In this document: one piece after another, positions 47,694 through 57,942 of the stretch | Position numbering within the stretch: position 1 is the stretch's first letter | How the letters are laid out: each line of letters opens with the position of its first letter | Source: Siphonodentalium dalli | Taxonomy: Eukaryota; Mollusca; Scaphopoda; Gadilida; Siphonodentaliidae | Assembly (NCBI GenBank): GCA_032622095.1 | Contig: CP136064.1 | Span: forward strand, 214,102,205 to 214,166,204 | DNA: 64,000 nucleotides | Direction of reading: 5' to 3' | Program-made: the position numbers and the translations under genes | Notes under the pieces: generated by a model | What the model was told of the DNA's origin: nothing | What the model saw: the letters and a program-made list of their open reading frames with translations, nothing else | Databases searched by the model: none

Positions 47694-48082
47694 ATAATAA
47701 ATACACAGACGATAAATGCATAGTTAGAAATTCAATGTAAGTTTTATAAATCAATCACCTACATGTAGCTAGAAATGGGTTTATGTTCAAACATTCCGTT
47801 CTCTACATACAACTATAGGCGTATTAGAGTACATACAATATGTAAGGCCATGTGGAATAGATAAGCCGTCTATTTCTAATTTTAAAAGTTTCATGTACAT
47901 GATGACATGTAAATCTCTTGAACTAACAAGTTCAAACATGTTATGACAAAGTTAGATGTTAAAGATGGACATGTATTCATATCTTAGCAGTCTGACAATA
48001 ATTCCCCCATCACAAAATATAGAAAACAAAATACAAGCAATATTCTTTAATTTTCTTTGGTCTGGAAAAAATGACAATAATA

Positions 48083-49214
48083 AAGGGGTACTGTACACAG
48101 ATATAGGCATTTTTTATATTTACTCCCATTAACATAACTTTCAAGTTAGATTGTGTTCGTGTTATATGAGTTTCGTATAAACCTAATTAAGCGACGAAAA
48201 TATTGATCTTGGAAATAAAAATATTACGATCTCAAACTACGCGCCATGTTTTTGACCTTCACCGGAGAATACGCAGATTGCAGGATGAACCGGAAGTTCA
48301 ATTGATGACTGCAATCTCTTCCATCGAACAATCTCACCCCCTATTAAAATACTTGACGCTTTATGAATCTTGTTTCTTCTCTTTTTTTCCAAATTGGTTA
48401 TAGCGGGACTTACTTTTGCATGTAACATGTTTTGTTCGCAACTTAATAATGTTAGTCGTAAACGGCCGTCGATAAAAGACACCCAACATGTTAGATTTCA
48501 AGAACGGTAACTCGTAATGGTATAATTCGCCATTTTATGACTCCAGCCATAAATTCATTTATATTAAAGGTACGGTTGGCCTTGGCGGTGGGTATCCTGT
48601 GAAAATATTTCCACCCGTCAAAAACCGTCACAAACAGAAAGAACAACAAAATGTAGACAGACTTTGTCCGTATACAAATAAGAAATATCGCATAAACAGT
48701 ATGTTATTGTCATATTTTTGACCATTGTTATGTAAACAAAAGCATGAAAAGTTACTTTTCTGGTGTTTGTTTATATTATGATGGTAAACATAAAGAGCGT
48801 TCTTTGTGGGTGAATTCCTGATATGGAACGAATAAAGAGCGTGTATGCCATTTGTGTGTGATTAGCCAGCAGCATTGTGTTGTCTTCTGTAACACAATCA
48901 GGCTCTTGCTTAGGTAAAATATAGTAAATCTTTATGATAACATGCTGTTTACGCGATGGTCATCGTATATATGAGCGAAGCTGTATGCGTTTTAATGTTT
49001 TTCTGTTAACGGTGATTGGAACAAATATGAATATTTTCGACAACTAAGGCCTCACGTGCCTTTAAATAATTCAATTTGACTTTTATGATAACCTGTTAAC
49101 CGGAACGTTTTCAGTAGACATCGTCGACTCAAATACGTTATTTTAAAATATAATATTGATATTAGATCGCAAATGTTACCGGGAATTTATTGAAATTGGC
49201 GCACAGTACCCCTT
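48083..49214. mobile_element. TA-flanked DNA element nested in LINE-B
   Basis: Ends AAGGGGTACTGT (48083) and ACAGTACCCCTT (to 49214) with TA on both sides (48081-48082 and 49215-49216). One TA is a target duplication, as shown by the LINE reading frame across the empty site. TA duplication is the mark of Tc1/mariner-type elements. There is no transposase ORF. About 500 bp of its 1132 bp is a later TTAA foldback insertion. Confidence 0.8.
48564..49065 (+). mobile_element. TTAA foldback element, copy 6
   Basis: Very similar to copies 1 and 3 (TTAAAGGTACGGTTGGCCTT ... CACGTGCCTTTAA), inserted in the TA element. TTAA lies at 48564-48567 and 49062-49065. It is the innermost and so youngest layer of the LINE-B nest. 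Confidence 0.85.
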
Positions 49215-50666
49215 TAAGCGTAGTATTGTCACTAATCAAACAATCAATGGGGTGAAAATTCCCCCTTTGACTTATGAAAAAGCTCGAAAAATGAATTATT
49301 GACCCATTAGTAACTTGGTGGAAAAATAGTATACTATTTGGAGGAAATAAAATTTGGTTTCTAAAAAAAAAGGATTAGATACAGTTAGTGCAAAACTAAA
49401 CCCCAGCTGGAAAAAGCGTCTTAGAATCATGGTCAATGCTGGACCGTGAACCTACCACAGCCCCTGTCGAAATATTATCACAACCATTACACCTGAATAA
49501 AAGTATTGTTGTCATTCACAGAAATTAGATTAACAAAAACTAGATCAGACACGGAATATTCTTCTTAAATAACTTAATGGATGACTATGGCTTCCTGTAC
49601 TATGACGCATTCTGTCTTCGATATGAAATATAAACTCCCTTGACAATAGATGATGTGGTAGTAAATGATATCCCTTCCTCATGAAACAACTGTGAGACAA
49701 AATAGAAAATTAAACTTAATTATAATCCAACCTATTGAGACCGTACAAAACTCAAAGAAAGTACGGGTATGTAACACCTTCTATCAAATCTTTCTTGAAA
49801 AACACATAACACCAGAACTGATTCAACAGTAATGGGAAGTCCGTCTCGGCAAATCACTTCAAGATAGACATTGCCAAATCATATAATCAAAGTCATATCA
49901 AATAACAGATTCACAGGATTGCAAGCATTTCAAAATAAATTCAATCAAGATATACTTTATACAAATCCAAAACTTTTCAAATGTAAATTATCTGAAACTG
50001 AATAATGCACATTATGTGGTAACTCAAACAATCCTACATATCTTCTTTGAATGTACAGTCTCAAAAAGTTTATCACTGAAATTTCAAAATCATCATGACA
50101 CATGTAATACCAACCTTGTACTCACACCGAAATTTATAATCCTAGGCTTAAGAAATGAAACCGTGGATCTAAATATAATATATCTATGTATTCTTTTATA
50201 CAAAACATACATTTACTCGTGCAAAGTGAGAAATTCCGAACCCACTCTCCAGGGTATAATTGAGAGAATCGAGCGCAACAAGAATATCGAGAATTACATT
50301 CCATGCGGTTCCAATCGAAACAAAACCCAGATTTTATGAACTTTATTTCAACCCTTAGTCTAGTACCGACAACACACTTCCTTTTGTAACTTAAAAATTC
50401 CATACTTCCCACCTTGTACACTTAATTGTCTTGTATCAATATATCATGTATGTGCATCTTTGTAATGTTATTAATTGTGACCTGAATACAAATATTGATT
50501 TCAGACCTCCAGTTACAACATAAAAAATATTATAACAACATTTTCTGCTGTTGTTAAAAAATGCTGAAATCTAAATGACATTAACAAATACATCTTTAAA
50601 TACCAAATAATATTTTCTTATTAAACAAATAACTGTTGGTCATCAAAATCATATGAAATAAATGCA

Positions 50667-50676
50667 TAGAACAGTT
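50667..50676. repeat. Target site duplication of LINE-A (left)
   Basis: TAGAACAGTT, matching 59208-59217 exactly. It lies next to the A-rich 3' tail of LINE-A (read on the - strand). Confidence 0.75.
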
Positions 50677-52911
50677 TTGTTGTGTTTTTTTTGTATTTTT
50701 TATTGGAATAAACATACATCAATGAAGGAATGTAAACATAAACAGAGGTACATATTATTATATATCAAGTGAAATTCTTCCAATTCGCTCACATCTCTCT
50801 CGCTTCATTTATACGTCTTTCGTACACCACATGCACTCCCAGTGACTGACATGTAAATAATTTGAAATAATGGAATATATGTTCAAATTAATATATTAAT
50901 TCAGATTTTAAATATTTCAACTTTCTTCCTGTGTTCGGCGTATCGGTACGACATCTGACCATAGACGGCATTGTGATATTGGCGGGGATATCGTATTTCC
51001 GGTTAGAATAACTAAGTGAGTTTTCGAGTTGGTGAAGAGATCATTTCCAGGACACTCAAGTTGATTATTGTTGACTTGTGGGTATATGTTACACATGTAA
51101 AGCCTTTTCTAAAAGGAACCAGTTTTTCGTAAATTCTTCTTGTTTCGATTGGCATCGTGCGGTATACTTCTCACATTGGTATCTATAATTCAACTCTTTG
51201 AGGAAAACAAGTTAATTGGCTTGAATTTAGTCCTATATATGTATTGTTTAATTAGGAGCCATAGCATGTTAGTTGTAAAGTTAGAATCCGTTGCTGAAGA
51301 GCCGAGAATCATTGTCGTTTGTTGGGGACAGAGATCAATGCTGTTAATTTTACCCCAGTCGCTGAGTTCCTTAATGAATTTCTGAACGTGAACACAGTTC
51401 CAAAATATGTGGGAGATGTCTTCTGTCTCGCTTTTACATCTGTCGCATTTATCATCTTGTCGTAATTTGGACAGTTTGAGAAACTTGTTGGTTGATAATA
51501 TTCGTGAATTTATTCGGAATTGTAGCCATTGCAGCTTTGTGTCCGGCGTCGTGAGAAAGGGAAGTTTATCCAGTTTGCACCAATTAATTATGTTGTCCGG
51601 AAATAACACTTGCCATTTTTTGTGTGCTACAGTAAAAGTTGGAATGTCGATTAAAATTTTATAAAAGTCTTGTCCTCCTCGACAGTTTTTAAGCAATTTA
51701 ATGAAATTATTTGGTAAAAGGGGAGTGACTATTCGAGTTATAGGTTGTTGAAGTTTTTTTGCAAGTAATTTTATCTGATGTTGGATGTTATTAAGAGTGA
51801 TGAAGTTTGTATGTATGTTATAGATCCTTAGTAGATCGTCTCGTGTAAGAAAACATCCTGTATTGTCCAGCATATCGTTTAAAAAGATAACTCCCTTTTA
51901 TCGCCATGATGTGAAATTTAATACTTTTCCGTATTGCTTTATATTTGGGTTATTCCATAACGTACATGCTGATAATTTGCGATTGTTTCTATCTTTCTCT
52001 AGAAATTTTGTAAATGCCATCAGGACATCATGCCAAAAAGGGTTGGTTAATTTCTTTGCCTGTTTTTCTATGTAAGGGTAGTCATAAGTAAGGAACATAG
52101 GGTCATCAAATAAAGGTATATCTATTAATGGAGTCCACTTGGCACTTTTTGTCACGAGGCGCCTAACCCAAGTTATTTTCATGGACATCATAAAATGGTT
52201 AACATCAACCATTTTAAATCCGCCATTCTTATAATCCTGACATATAACTTTGCGTTTGATTCTATCACGCTTCGATTTCCAAAGAAAATTAAAGAGCATT
52301 GTGTCAAGATTTTTCATAAAAACATTACCGGGATTTGGGAGAGCTACAAAAAGGTGTGTTAATTTTGGGAGTATTAGTGATTTTATCACAGTTATTCGAC
52401 CAATGGGTGTAAGTAACCGGCGTTTCCATATTTCTATCAAACGTTTGACTTCAGCAAGTTTTTTATCATAATTTATATTCATTTTCTCAAGATTTGTATC
52501 AAAGTGTATTCCAAGGAGATTGAAAGTACTATCGAATGTTAGTCCAAGGCCTGGGCACATAATATCTACGTTTCGTGTAAGATCCAATCCACGACGCCTG
52601 ACACTTGCTAGGGTTAATTTTTAGACCTGAATAATCTGCAAATAAGTTTAAAACAGTATATACTTCCCTAAGACTTTCTTCGCTGCCGTCTAAGAAAAGC
52701 GTCGTGTCGTCTGCATACTGTGTAATTTTGTATTCTAAATTGCCGAGGTTGATACCTTTAATGCGGTCATTAGATTTTATCATAATAGCTAAGATTTCTG
52801 CGCATATCAAAAAAATATACGGCGACACTGTATCACCCTGTCGACAGCCACGATGTAGTTTGAAACTCTGAGATATATGCCCATTTATTAAAATAGATCA
52901 GTTGATATTCG
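50677..52911 (-). pseudogene. LINE-A, 3' part: RT C-terminus, zinc knuckle, 3' UTR
   Basis: Continues the ORF2 of 57943-59207 after the DIRS insertion. 52828-52529 holds SPYIFLICAEI and QYADDTTLFLDGS, the YADD catalytic motif of the RT. 52587-51898 holds the thumb-like segment (LIEIWKRRLLTPIGRITVIK, LWKSKRDRIKRKV). 51873-51190 is the C-terminus with CDRCKSETEDISHIFWNC. The 3' UTR runs to about 50677, with AATAAAAAATACAAAAAAAA on the - strand. Frames are split by a few shifts. Family: L1/Tx1-like. Confidence 0.85.
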
Positions 52912-52959
52912 TATAAAATTTAACAATTTGATTTATCAAGTTATAATTTTATGAGTAAA

Positions 52960-53165
52960 TTATACTCACCTGATATAATTTGTTCTGGATATTTATCCCT
53001 AGCGCCCACCATCGCCCAGCTTAATATTTACATATAAAACGGCATTCCGAAATTTCGTTTCGGCTTGCAGTTGTAACTTTTAATTTCGTTTCGTAATTCC
53101 GTACGCATGTACTTTGTGTTAACCCTCAATCTGCCTCAATTCTTCCTAGGTGCTTGCCACGGAAA
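52960..53165 (-). repeat. DIRS inverted terminal repeat, left
   Basis: TACTCACCTGATATAATTTG at the outer side through TAGGTGCTTGCCACGGAAA at the inner side; the reverse complement is at 57712-57925 with scattered mismatches. It includes the AAATTTCGTTTCGGCTTGCA and GTACGCATGTACTTTGTG blocks. Confidence 0.9.
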
Positions 53166-53189
53166 AACTGAGGATGCAGGGGTGGTGGG

Positions 53190-53330
53190 GGGTCACAAAT
53201 TATATCAGGTGAGTATAATTTACTCATAACATTATAACTTGATAAATCAAATTATTAAATTTTATATCATAAATTAGGTACTCACCTGATATAATTTGTT
53301 CTGGATATTCCTCTGATTGGACAGCTCTGC
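53190..53330. repeat. DIRS internal complementary region (circle junction)
   Basis: Reading + from 53199: ATTATATCAGGTGAGTATAA continues as the reverse complement of the left element end (GATAAATCAAATTATTAAAT). At 53259-53266 it passes through ATTTTATA and goes on as the reverse complement of the right end (TCATAAATTAGGTACTCACC) into GATATAATTTGTTCTGGATA. It therefore equals both termini joined head to tail, as expected of a DIRS internal complementary region. Confidence 0.9.
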
Positions 53331-53473
53331 TACCGGCTGCATCCGAGGATCACATTTTAGGGATTCATTCCCATGTGGAGTTCAATATTTTTCACAACTA
53401 TATACAAAACTGCAAATGTCTTTTCTAGACGAAAAACCGTGAATCCTTCACAGGTATATTGCTGTCATAACAA

Positions 53474-54530
53474 TCATGCATCTTCCAAGATGGATGCTCT
53501 CACATCATGAAGATAAAAGTTTATGAAAGTGGATGGATCCTTCCAATCAGCACTCTCTGGAATTTGTGACAAAGGAACGCCCTTGTAAAGAGCCCATGAA
53601 GGCCCGAATGCTCGTGTGGAATGCCCTCTCACACACTCGGCAATAGGTTTGCTGGAAAGAGAAGAGTAAGCCTTTTTAATTGTGCTAACAATCCACCCAG
53701 AAATTGTCTGAGATGAAACAGGCTTATGGGGTCTATTAATGGACAAAAACAAAGAATTGTCCTCAGATGCTAGTGACCTCCATGTCTTAGTTCGGTGCAA
53801 ATAAGCTAAAATGGTCCGCCGAGGATCCAATAGTTCATTGTCCATGAATGCAGGTACAAAAATTATCGGGTTTCTATGATTAATCCGATCTTGTTTAGCA
53901 AGTTCCCGTCGTATGAACTGAATACCCTTTTGTTGTATTTGCATTGCCTCGTGACCCGTACCAAGTTATGTAATGTCCCCACAACGTTTGAAAGTTGTGA
54001 TTGCAATGAGGAACACAGTTAATTTACGAGTAGGTGGACGGGAATTGAATATTCCCTTGAGCATTCTGATAATGTGAGGATGTTGCCCAATAACGCAATT
54101 GTCAACTGGTGGTAACATTGTTGATAACATGGATCTGTATCCAGAAATGGTGCGGTATTGTAAGTTCTCATGAAATAAGCCAGCCAGAAAATCGGCACAT
54201 TCAGTTATAGTAGCTGAATAGGTATTAATTTTCCGTTTTTGACACCAGCGATGGAATCGTCGGAACATACAGTTGTAATACCGACGCTTACCGGGTCGCC
54301 AGGAGGCAACGAGCAACTTTCGAGTGTTTTCTGAAAAGCCTTGCGTTTGGAGGCGCAAGTCGAAAGATGCCAAGCAGTTAGATGTGTCATTTGGAGATTG
54401 GGATGATGGACAAAACCTCGATGTTGAGTTAATAACCCAGTCTCCAGTGGAAATCGGATCGGCAGGTCGATCAGGTAATCGAGAAGAATCGGATACCACG
54501 GTTGTGTCGGCCATTGTGGAGCTATTAGAA
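53474..54530 (-). pseudogene. DIRS tyrosine recombinase (YR) region
   Basis: This enzyme inserts the DIRS circle by strand exchange. The N-terminal SAM-like core-binding part is seen at about 54350-54060 (GFSENTRKLLVASWRPGKRR, YRTISGYRSMLSTMLPP). The first catalytic Arg lies in ITTFKRCGDIT just before a TAA at 53966-53968. The frame resumes unchanged after it. In the segment 53944-53474 the other residues are His108 and Arg111 in RGHSTRAFGPSW, Trp134, and the Tyr nucleophile at 144 in FINFYL. About 30 residues usual between RPPTRKL and TVFLIA appear deleted. One nonsense codon plus that deletion likely inactivate it. Confidence 0.85.
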
Positions 54531-54860
54531 TGGATCTCGCAATGATATTTCTGAAAATGACTCAAGACTCTGTTCATGATCGGAATAGGCGGAAACGCAT
54601 ACGCGAACATTTGATTCCAATCCAGAGACAACGCATCCGTTGCGTATGCCTGGTAATGATGATGCCATGTGCAGAAGACTGGTAGTTTTTTGTTCATGTG
54701 ACTGGCAAAAAGGTCTATGTTGGGGTGACCCCATAGATGAAACACCCTGGCTAATACTGGGGCAGCTAACTCCCATTCCGTGTCCCTGATTGAATGTCTG
54801 CTCAGAATATCTGCTCGTACATTGAGAATTCCGGCTATGTGTAATGCCTGGATAGTCATG
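54531..54860 (-). pseudogene. DIRS RNase H end and Dam-like methyltransferase region
   Basis: This frame continues into the YR. It starts with the RNase H C-terminal signature (HIAGILNVRADILSRHS). Then comes NIDLFASHMNKKLPVFCTW, DALSLDW and FAYAFPPIPIM, which I read as the Dam-like N6-adenine methyltransferase domain typical of DIRS (DLFAS...W...FxxPP pattern). The usual NPPY-like motif is FPPI here. The role of this domain in the cycle is not known. Recognition is from pattern memory, so the domain name is less certain than RT or YR. Confidence 0.6.
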
Positions 54861-56475
54861 CCCTTGGACAGAGCGTAGTGCCATATCTCTTGAGCTAGAC
54901 GAGATAGGGTCGGCGAAAGCGCCCCCCCCCTGCTTGTTTAAATATAGCACGACAGTGTTGTTGTCGGTGCGAAGGGGAACACACTTGTTGCGGATTAGCG
55001 CAGAGAAATGCTGAAGACCGAGGTAAACAGCCCTCATTTCCAGGTTGTTGATGTGGAGGGTTGAATCTTCGGAAGACCAGGTCCCTTGCGCATTCAGATT
55101 CCCGAAATGCGCCCCCCCCCCACCCTTTCAAACTCGCATCGCTTGTGATCGTGACTGAAGTTTGGGCGGGTACTACTGATTGACCCCGAGCTGTGTTGGC
55201 TGTTTGTTGCCACCAGCGTAGATGAGGAATGAGCAACCGTGAACATGCTATTGGTTGGTCGAAATTTTGACAGGAAGGTCGCCAATGCTCCAAGAGGTAA
55301 TGTTGGAGTGGCCTCATAAATAACCGAGCATTCGGAATCAAGGTTAGACAAGAGGCAATGAGACCCAGGAGATGGAGATAGGTCCTGGCTGGACTCTGGG
55401 AACTCTCTAGAAGAAGTTGTACAGCTTTGTTGATGGTTTCTAAACGGTCTACGCATGGCTTCACCATTCCAAGATCCATGCTGAGTGCTGCCCCCAAATA
55501 AGTGAAATTTTGGGTCGGAGCTAGATTGGATTTTTCGGCGTTGATTAGAAATCCCAGGTTGATCAGGGTTTGTAAAACTATTGATCGGTGATGAGGTAGT
55601 TCCTCTGGGGATTGATTCAGACAAAACCAGTCGTCGATGTAGACCATCAGTCGGAGACCGAGGCCTCGAAGATGGCCTACAACTTGGCGGACCACCTTGG
55701 TGTACACTCGTGGTGCCGCCGTGTGACCAAACACGAGAGATCGGAATTGATAAATTTGACGGGTGTCCCCCACGCAAAACCGTAGATATTTGCGGAGACC
55801 TTCCCAGACTGCGAGGTGAAAATAAGCATTTTGAATGTCTGCCGTAAAAGCCCAATCGCCCTTTTGAACCATGTCCAAAGTTGTGGCGAGAGTTTCCATT
55901 TGGAAGTGTTCCTTTTTTATATAAAGGTTTAAAGTTTTGAGGTTTAAAACTGGACGATAGTCCCCATTTTTCTTGCGGACCAGAAACAGCGTACTGTAAA
56001 ATCCGGCCTGAGTTAATTCGGGGGGAACACGTTCGATAGCGTTTAATTCCAAAAGATTTTGAATGGCCGTGTCTAACAGAGCATGCTGTGTTTGGTTGAC
56101 CTTGGTCACGGTGATGCCCCGAAATGGTGGCAGTGTCACAAAATTGAACCGGTACCCGTTGCTGATGACTTCCAGAGTCCATGGGTCGGATGTTATTTGT
56201 TGTCAGCGAGGAACAAAAGTTTGAAAACGTCCCCCCACCAGAACATCGGGATAAGGAATTGTAGGTAATGTACTCACCATCATGTAGTCAACTGCGGTTG
56301 CCTCTGCCCCGCTGGTTGCCTCTCTTCGGAATTTTGAATTTCGTGGTTGGTGCTGTGCTCGATTGTCGCTGAGTATTGTAGCCACGAAAAGAACTTCCGG
56401 TAGAACCGGAAGAAGGACCACCACCGACATTGTCCAGTGGAGATCTGTGCCCTTGAAAATCAGATGTGGGAACAA
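54861..56475 (-). pseudogene. DIRS reverse transcriptase / RNase H
   Basis: Copies element RNA into DNA. From the Met at 56139: LFLVRKKNGDYRPVLNLK (residues 51-68), FTADIQNAYFHL with catalytic Asp101, FRSLVFGHTAAPRVYTKVV (132-150), VYIDDW with Asp169-170, then the RNase H start VTITSDASLKGWGG (Asp334). The frame is also open upstream to 56475 except for a TGA at 56203-56205, where the family has Trp (pre-RT block ITSDPWTLEVISNGYRF follows it). After Gly342 the frame shifts at a 10-C run (55112-55121). RNase H continues in another frame (MEMRAVYLGLQHFSAL, LRTDNNTVVLYLNKQGG), then shifts again at a 9-C run (54922-54930). Confidence 0.9.
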
Positions 56476-57676
56476 ATTGTCTTTTCAGGAGAAGAGGTGG
56501 CCCTGGAGCTGAGTTGGTACTAGCACTAGCTGCTGGCTTTTTCACACCTTTGGGTTTGGGACCGGTATGAGTGGTATCATGAAAGAGTTCATCTAAGGCA
56601 TTCGAGCGTTCTTTACGATCCTTCAAGCGAGTTTCCAACTCTGGACCAAACATGCCATCACGAGACAGAGGCATATGAAAAAGGTCCCGACCTTCATCCA
56701 CTTTCCACAGACCAGAGTCAGTGAGAGTGGACTGACGTCTGATTAGATGGCGGAAAACGCCACAGCGACCAAATTGATCGAGAATCCGAGTGGACATGGC
56801 GAACGTATCGCGCATAAGGGTAGATAGAACGTCTGTATCCGGTTCCTCTTTGTTGAGCTCCGTCAGAGTTTTGGCCAAAGCTTGTTGCAAATAACATGTG
56901 ATGGCTATACCGGCATGAGCAGAACAGTGACATTTGAATGCCATCATTTCAATTGGCTTATAAGGCATGCCGATGTGACCCTTGATATCCTTGGTGATGG
57001 GTTTATTGTGCTGTTTAAGACACACCGCTTCACAAGCTCTTCCATGGAAGGAACGGCCAAGAACTGTTTACTGTCAGTATGAATTGGAAATTCGGTGTAA
57101 GTAACCTCCGGGAAAGCACTGACATGCTGGGGCTTTTCTGACCGCCATGTCTGCTGTAACACCATATTCTGTGTCCGATCAAGCAAAAGACCTTGCTGAA
57201 CATCCTGTGTTTTGGTTAAGGCATCTTCCAAAAGGCCTTTTTGTACAGAAATTTGCTCCGCAGGAGCCACTGGGAGAGGCAAAGTTATGTCCTCCACGTC
57301 AGAATCATGAATGTCATTCACATTGTCCACATGAATAGTTTGGCTACATACCAGTGACACATTGTCATTGTCCTGGTCGTCTAGTTCAGAAGAAGAACTA
57401 CCGGCATGCAGCATGGGTATCAGGACAAAGTCGCTTGTTCCGTCGACCTGACGAGCGACTCGTATGTGTGGAAGTTGTTTGAGGCCCTGAGCCAGGCGCC
57501 TGAACCTCCGTTGCTTCCACAGAAGCTGAAGTATTTTTGCGAAAAAATACGACTCGCATTTTTGAAAATTCATCAGAGAATTCTTTTCGCAATTGATCAT
57601 AGATATCGTTCCTGTGACCGCGAGGACGCATAGTTTCCTCGTCAACAGGTGAGTCGGGAGCGTTTGACTCAGACAT
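56288..57676 (-). pseudogene. DIRS gag-like protein
   Basis: Presumed RNA-binding structural protein. It starts at Met 57676 (MSESNAPDSPVDEETMRPRG) in one frame, shifts near 57545 into a second frame (QGLKQLPHIRVARQVDGTSD, acidic stretch SSSSELDDQDNDN), and shifts back near 57010 (KPIEMMAFKCHCSAHAGIAI, MFGPELETRLKDRKER). It ends at 56288 with an Arg/Gly-rich tail (KIPKRGNQRGRGNRS) suited to nucleic-acid binding. The tail overlaps the upstream open part of the RT frame, a usual DIRS layout. Confidence 0.75.
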
Positions 57677-57711
57677 ATCTCAGAAAAAGAAAAAAACAGG
57701 AGCGAGTATAC

Positions 57712-57925
57712 TTGCGATGTTTCCGTGGCAAGCGCCTAGAAGAAATAGAGGCAGATTGAGGGTTAACACAAAGTACATGCGTACGGAATTACGAAACGAA
57801 ATTAAAAGTTATAACTGCAAGCCGAAACGAAATTTCGGAATGCCGTTTTATATGTAAATATTAAGCTAGGCGATAGTGGGCACTAGGGATAAATATCCAG
57901 AACAAATTATATCAGGTGAGTACCT
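57712..57925 (+). repeat. DIRS inverted terminal repeat, right
   Basis: Reverse complement of the left repeat: TTTCCGTGGCAAGCGCCTAG at the inner side to ATTATATCAGGTGAGTACCT at the outer side. The gag-like start codon at 57676 lies 36 bp inside it, so the repeat probably contains the promoter and leader (inference). Confidence 0.85.
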
Positions 57926-57942
57926 AATTTATGATATAAAAT

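Larger units (their letters stand above)
47960..50400 (+). pseudogene. LINE-B remnant (L1/Tx1-like ORF2), interrupted by a TA element
   Basis: The left piece (about 47960-48082) reads IIPPSQNIENKIQAIFFNFL, then WSGKNDNN: the conserved post-RT segment of L1/Tx1 ORF2. The right piece (49215-50340) continues with SIVTNQTINGGVKIPPL, then further degraded blocks, then CTLCG, THIFFEC (zinc-knuckle C-x2-C...H-x4-C) and a ~100-codon tail ending 50339. Removing 48083-49216 restores a continuous codon sequence at the junction, which shows the insertion is younger than the LINE. Upstream RT is missing; stops and shifts are many. Confidence 0.75.
52912..57942 (-). mobile_element. DIRS-like retrotransposon, near complete
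   Basis: About 5.0 kb, coding on the - strand and inserted in LINE-A. It has inverted terminal repeats of about 200 bp (52960-53165 and 57712-57925), an internal complementary region just inside the left repeat (53190-53330), and gag-like, RT/RNase H, Dam-like and tyrosine recombinase regions in DIRS order. TATAAAAT lies at both outer edges (52912-52919, 57935-57942). DIRS elements integrate as circles using a tyrosine recombinase instead of an integrase (family knowledge). Coding frames carry few lesions: two G-run shifts, two gag shifts and two nonsense codons. It is therefore young but not intact. Confidence 0.9.

Noticed and set aside
51140-51664. + strand frames over LINE-A
   Set aside because: Antisense shadows of the LINE-A C-terminus, which has a clear zinc knuckle on the other strand.
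55094-56182. Second DIRS protein product
   Set aside because: Not called as a gene: no domain, fully overlapped by the RT frame; kept only as a low-interest observation.
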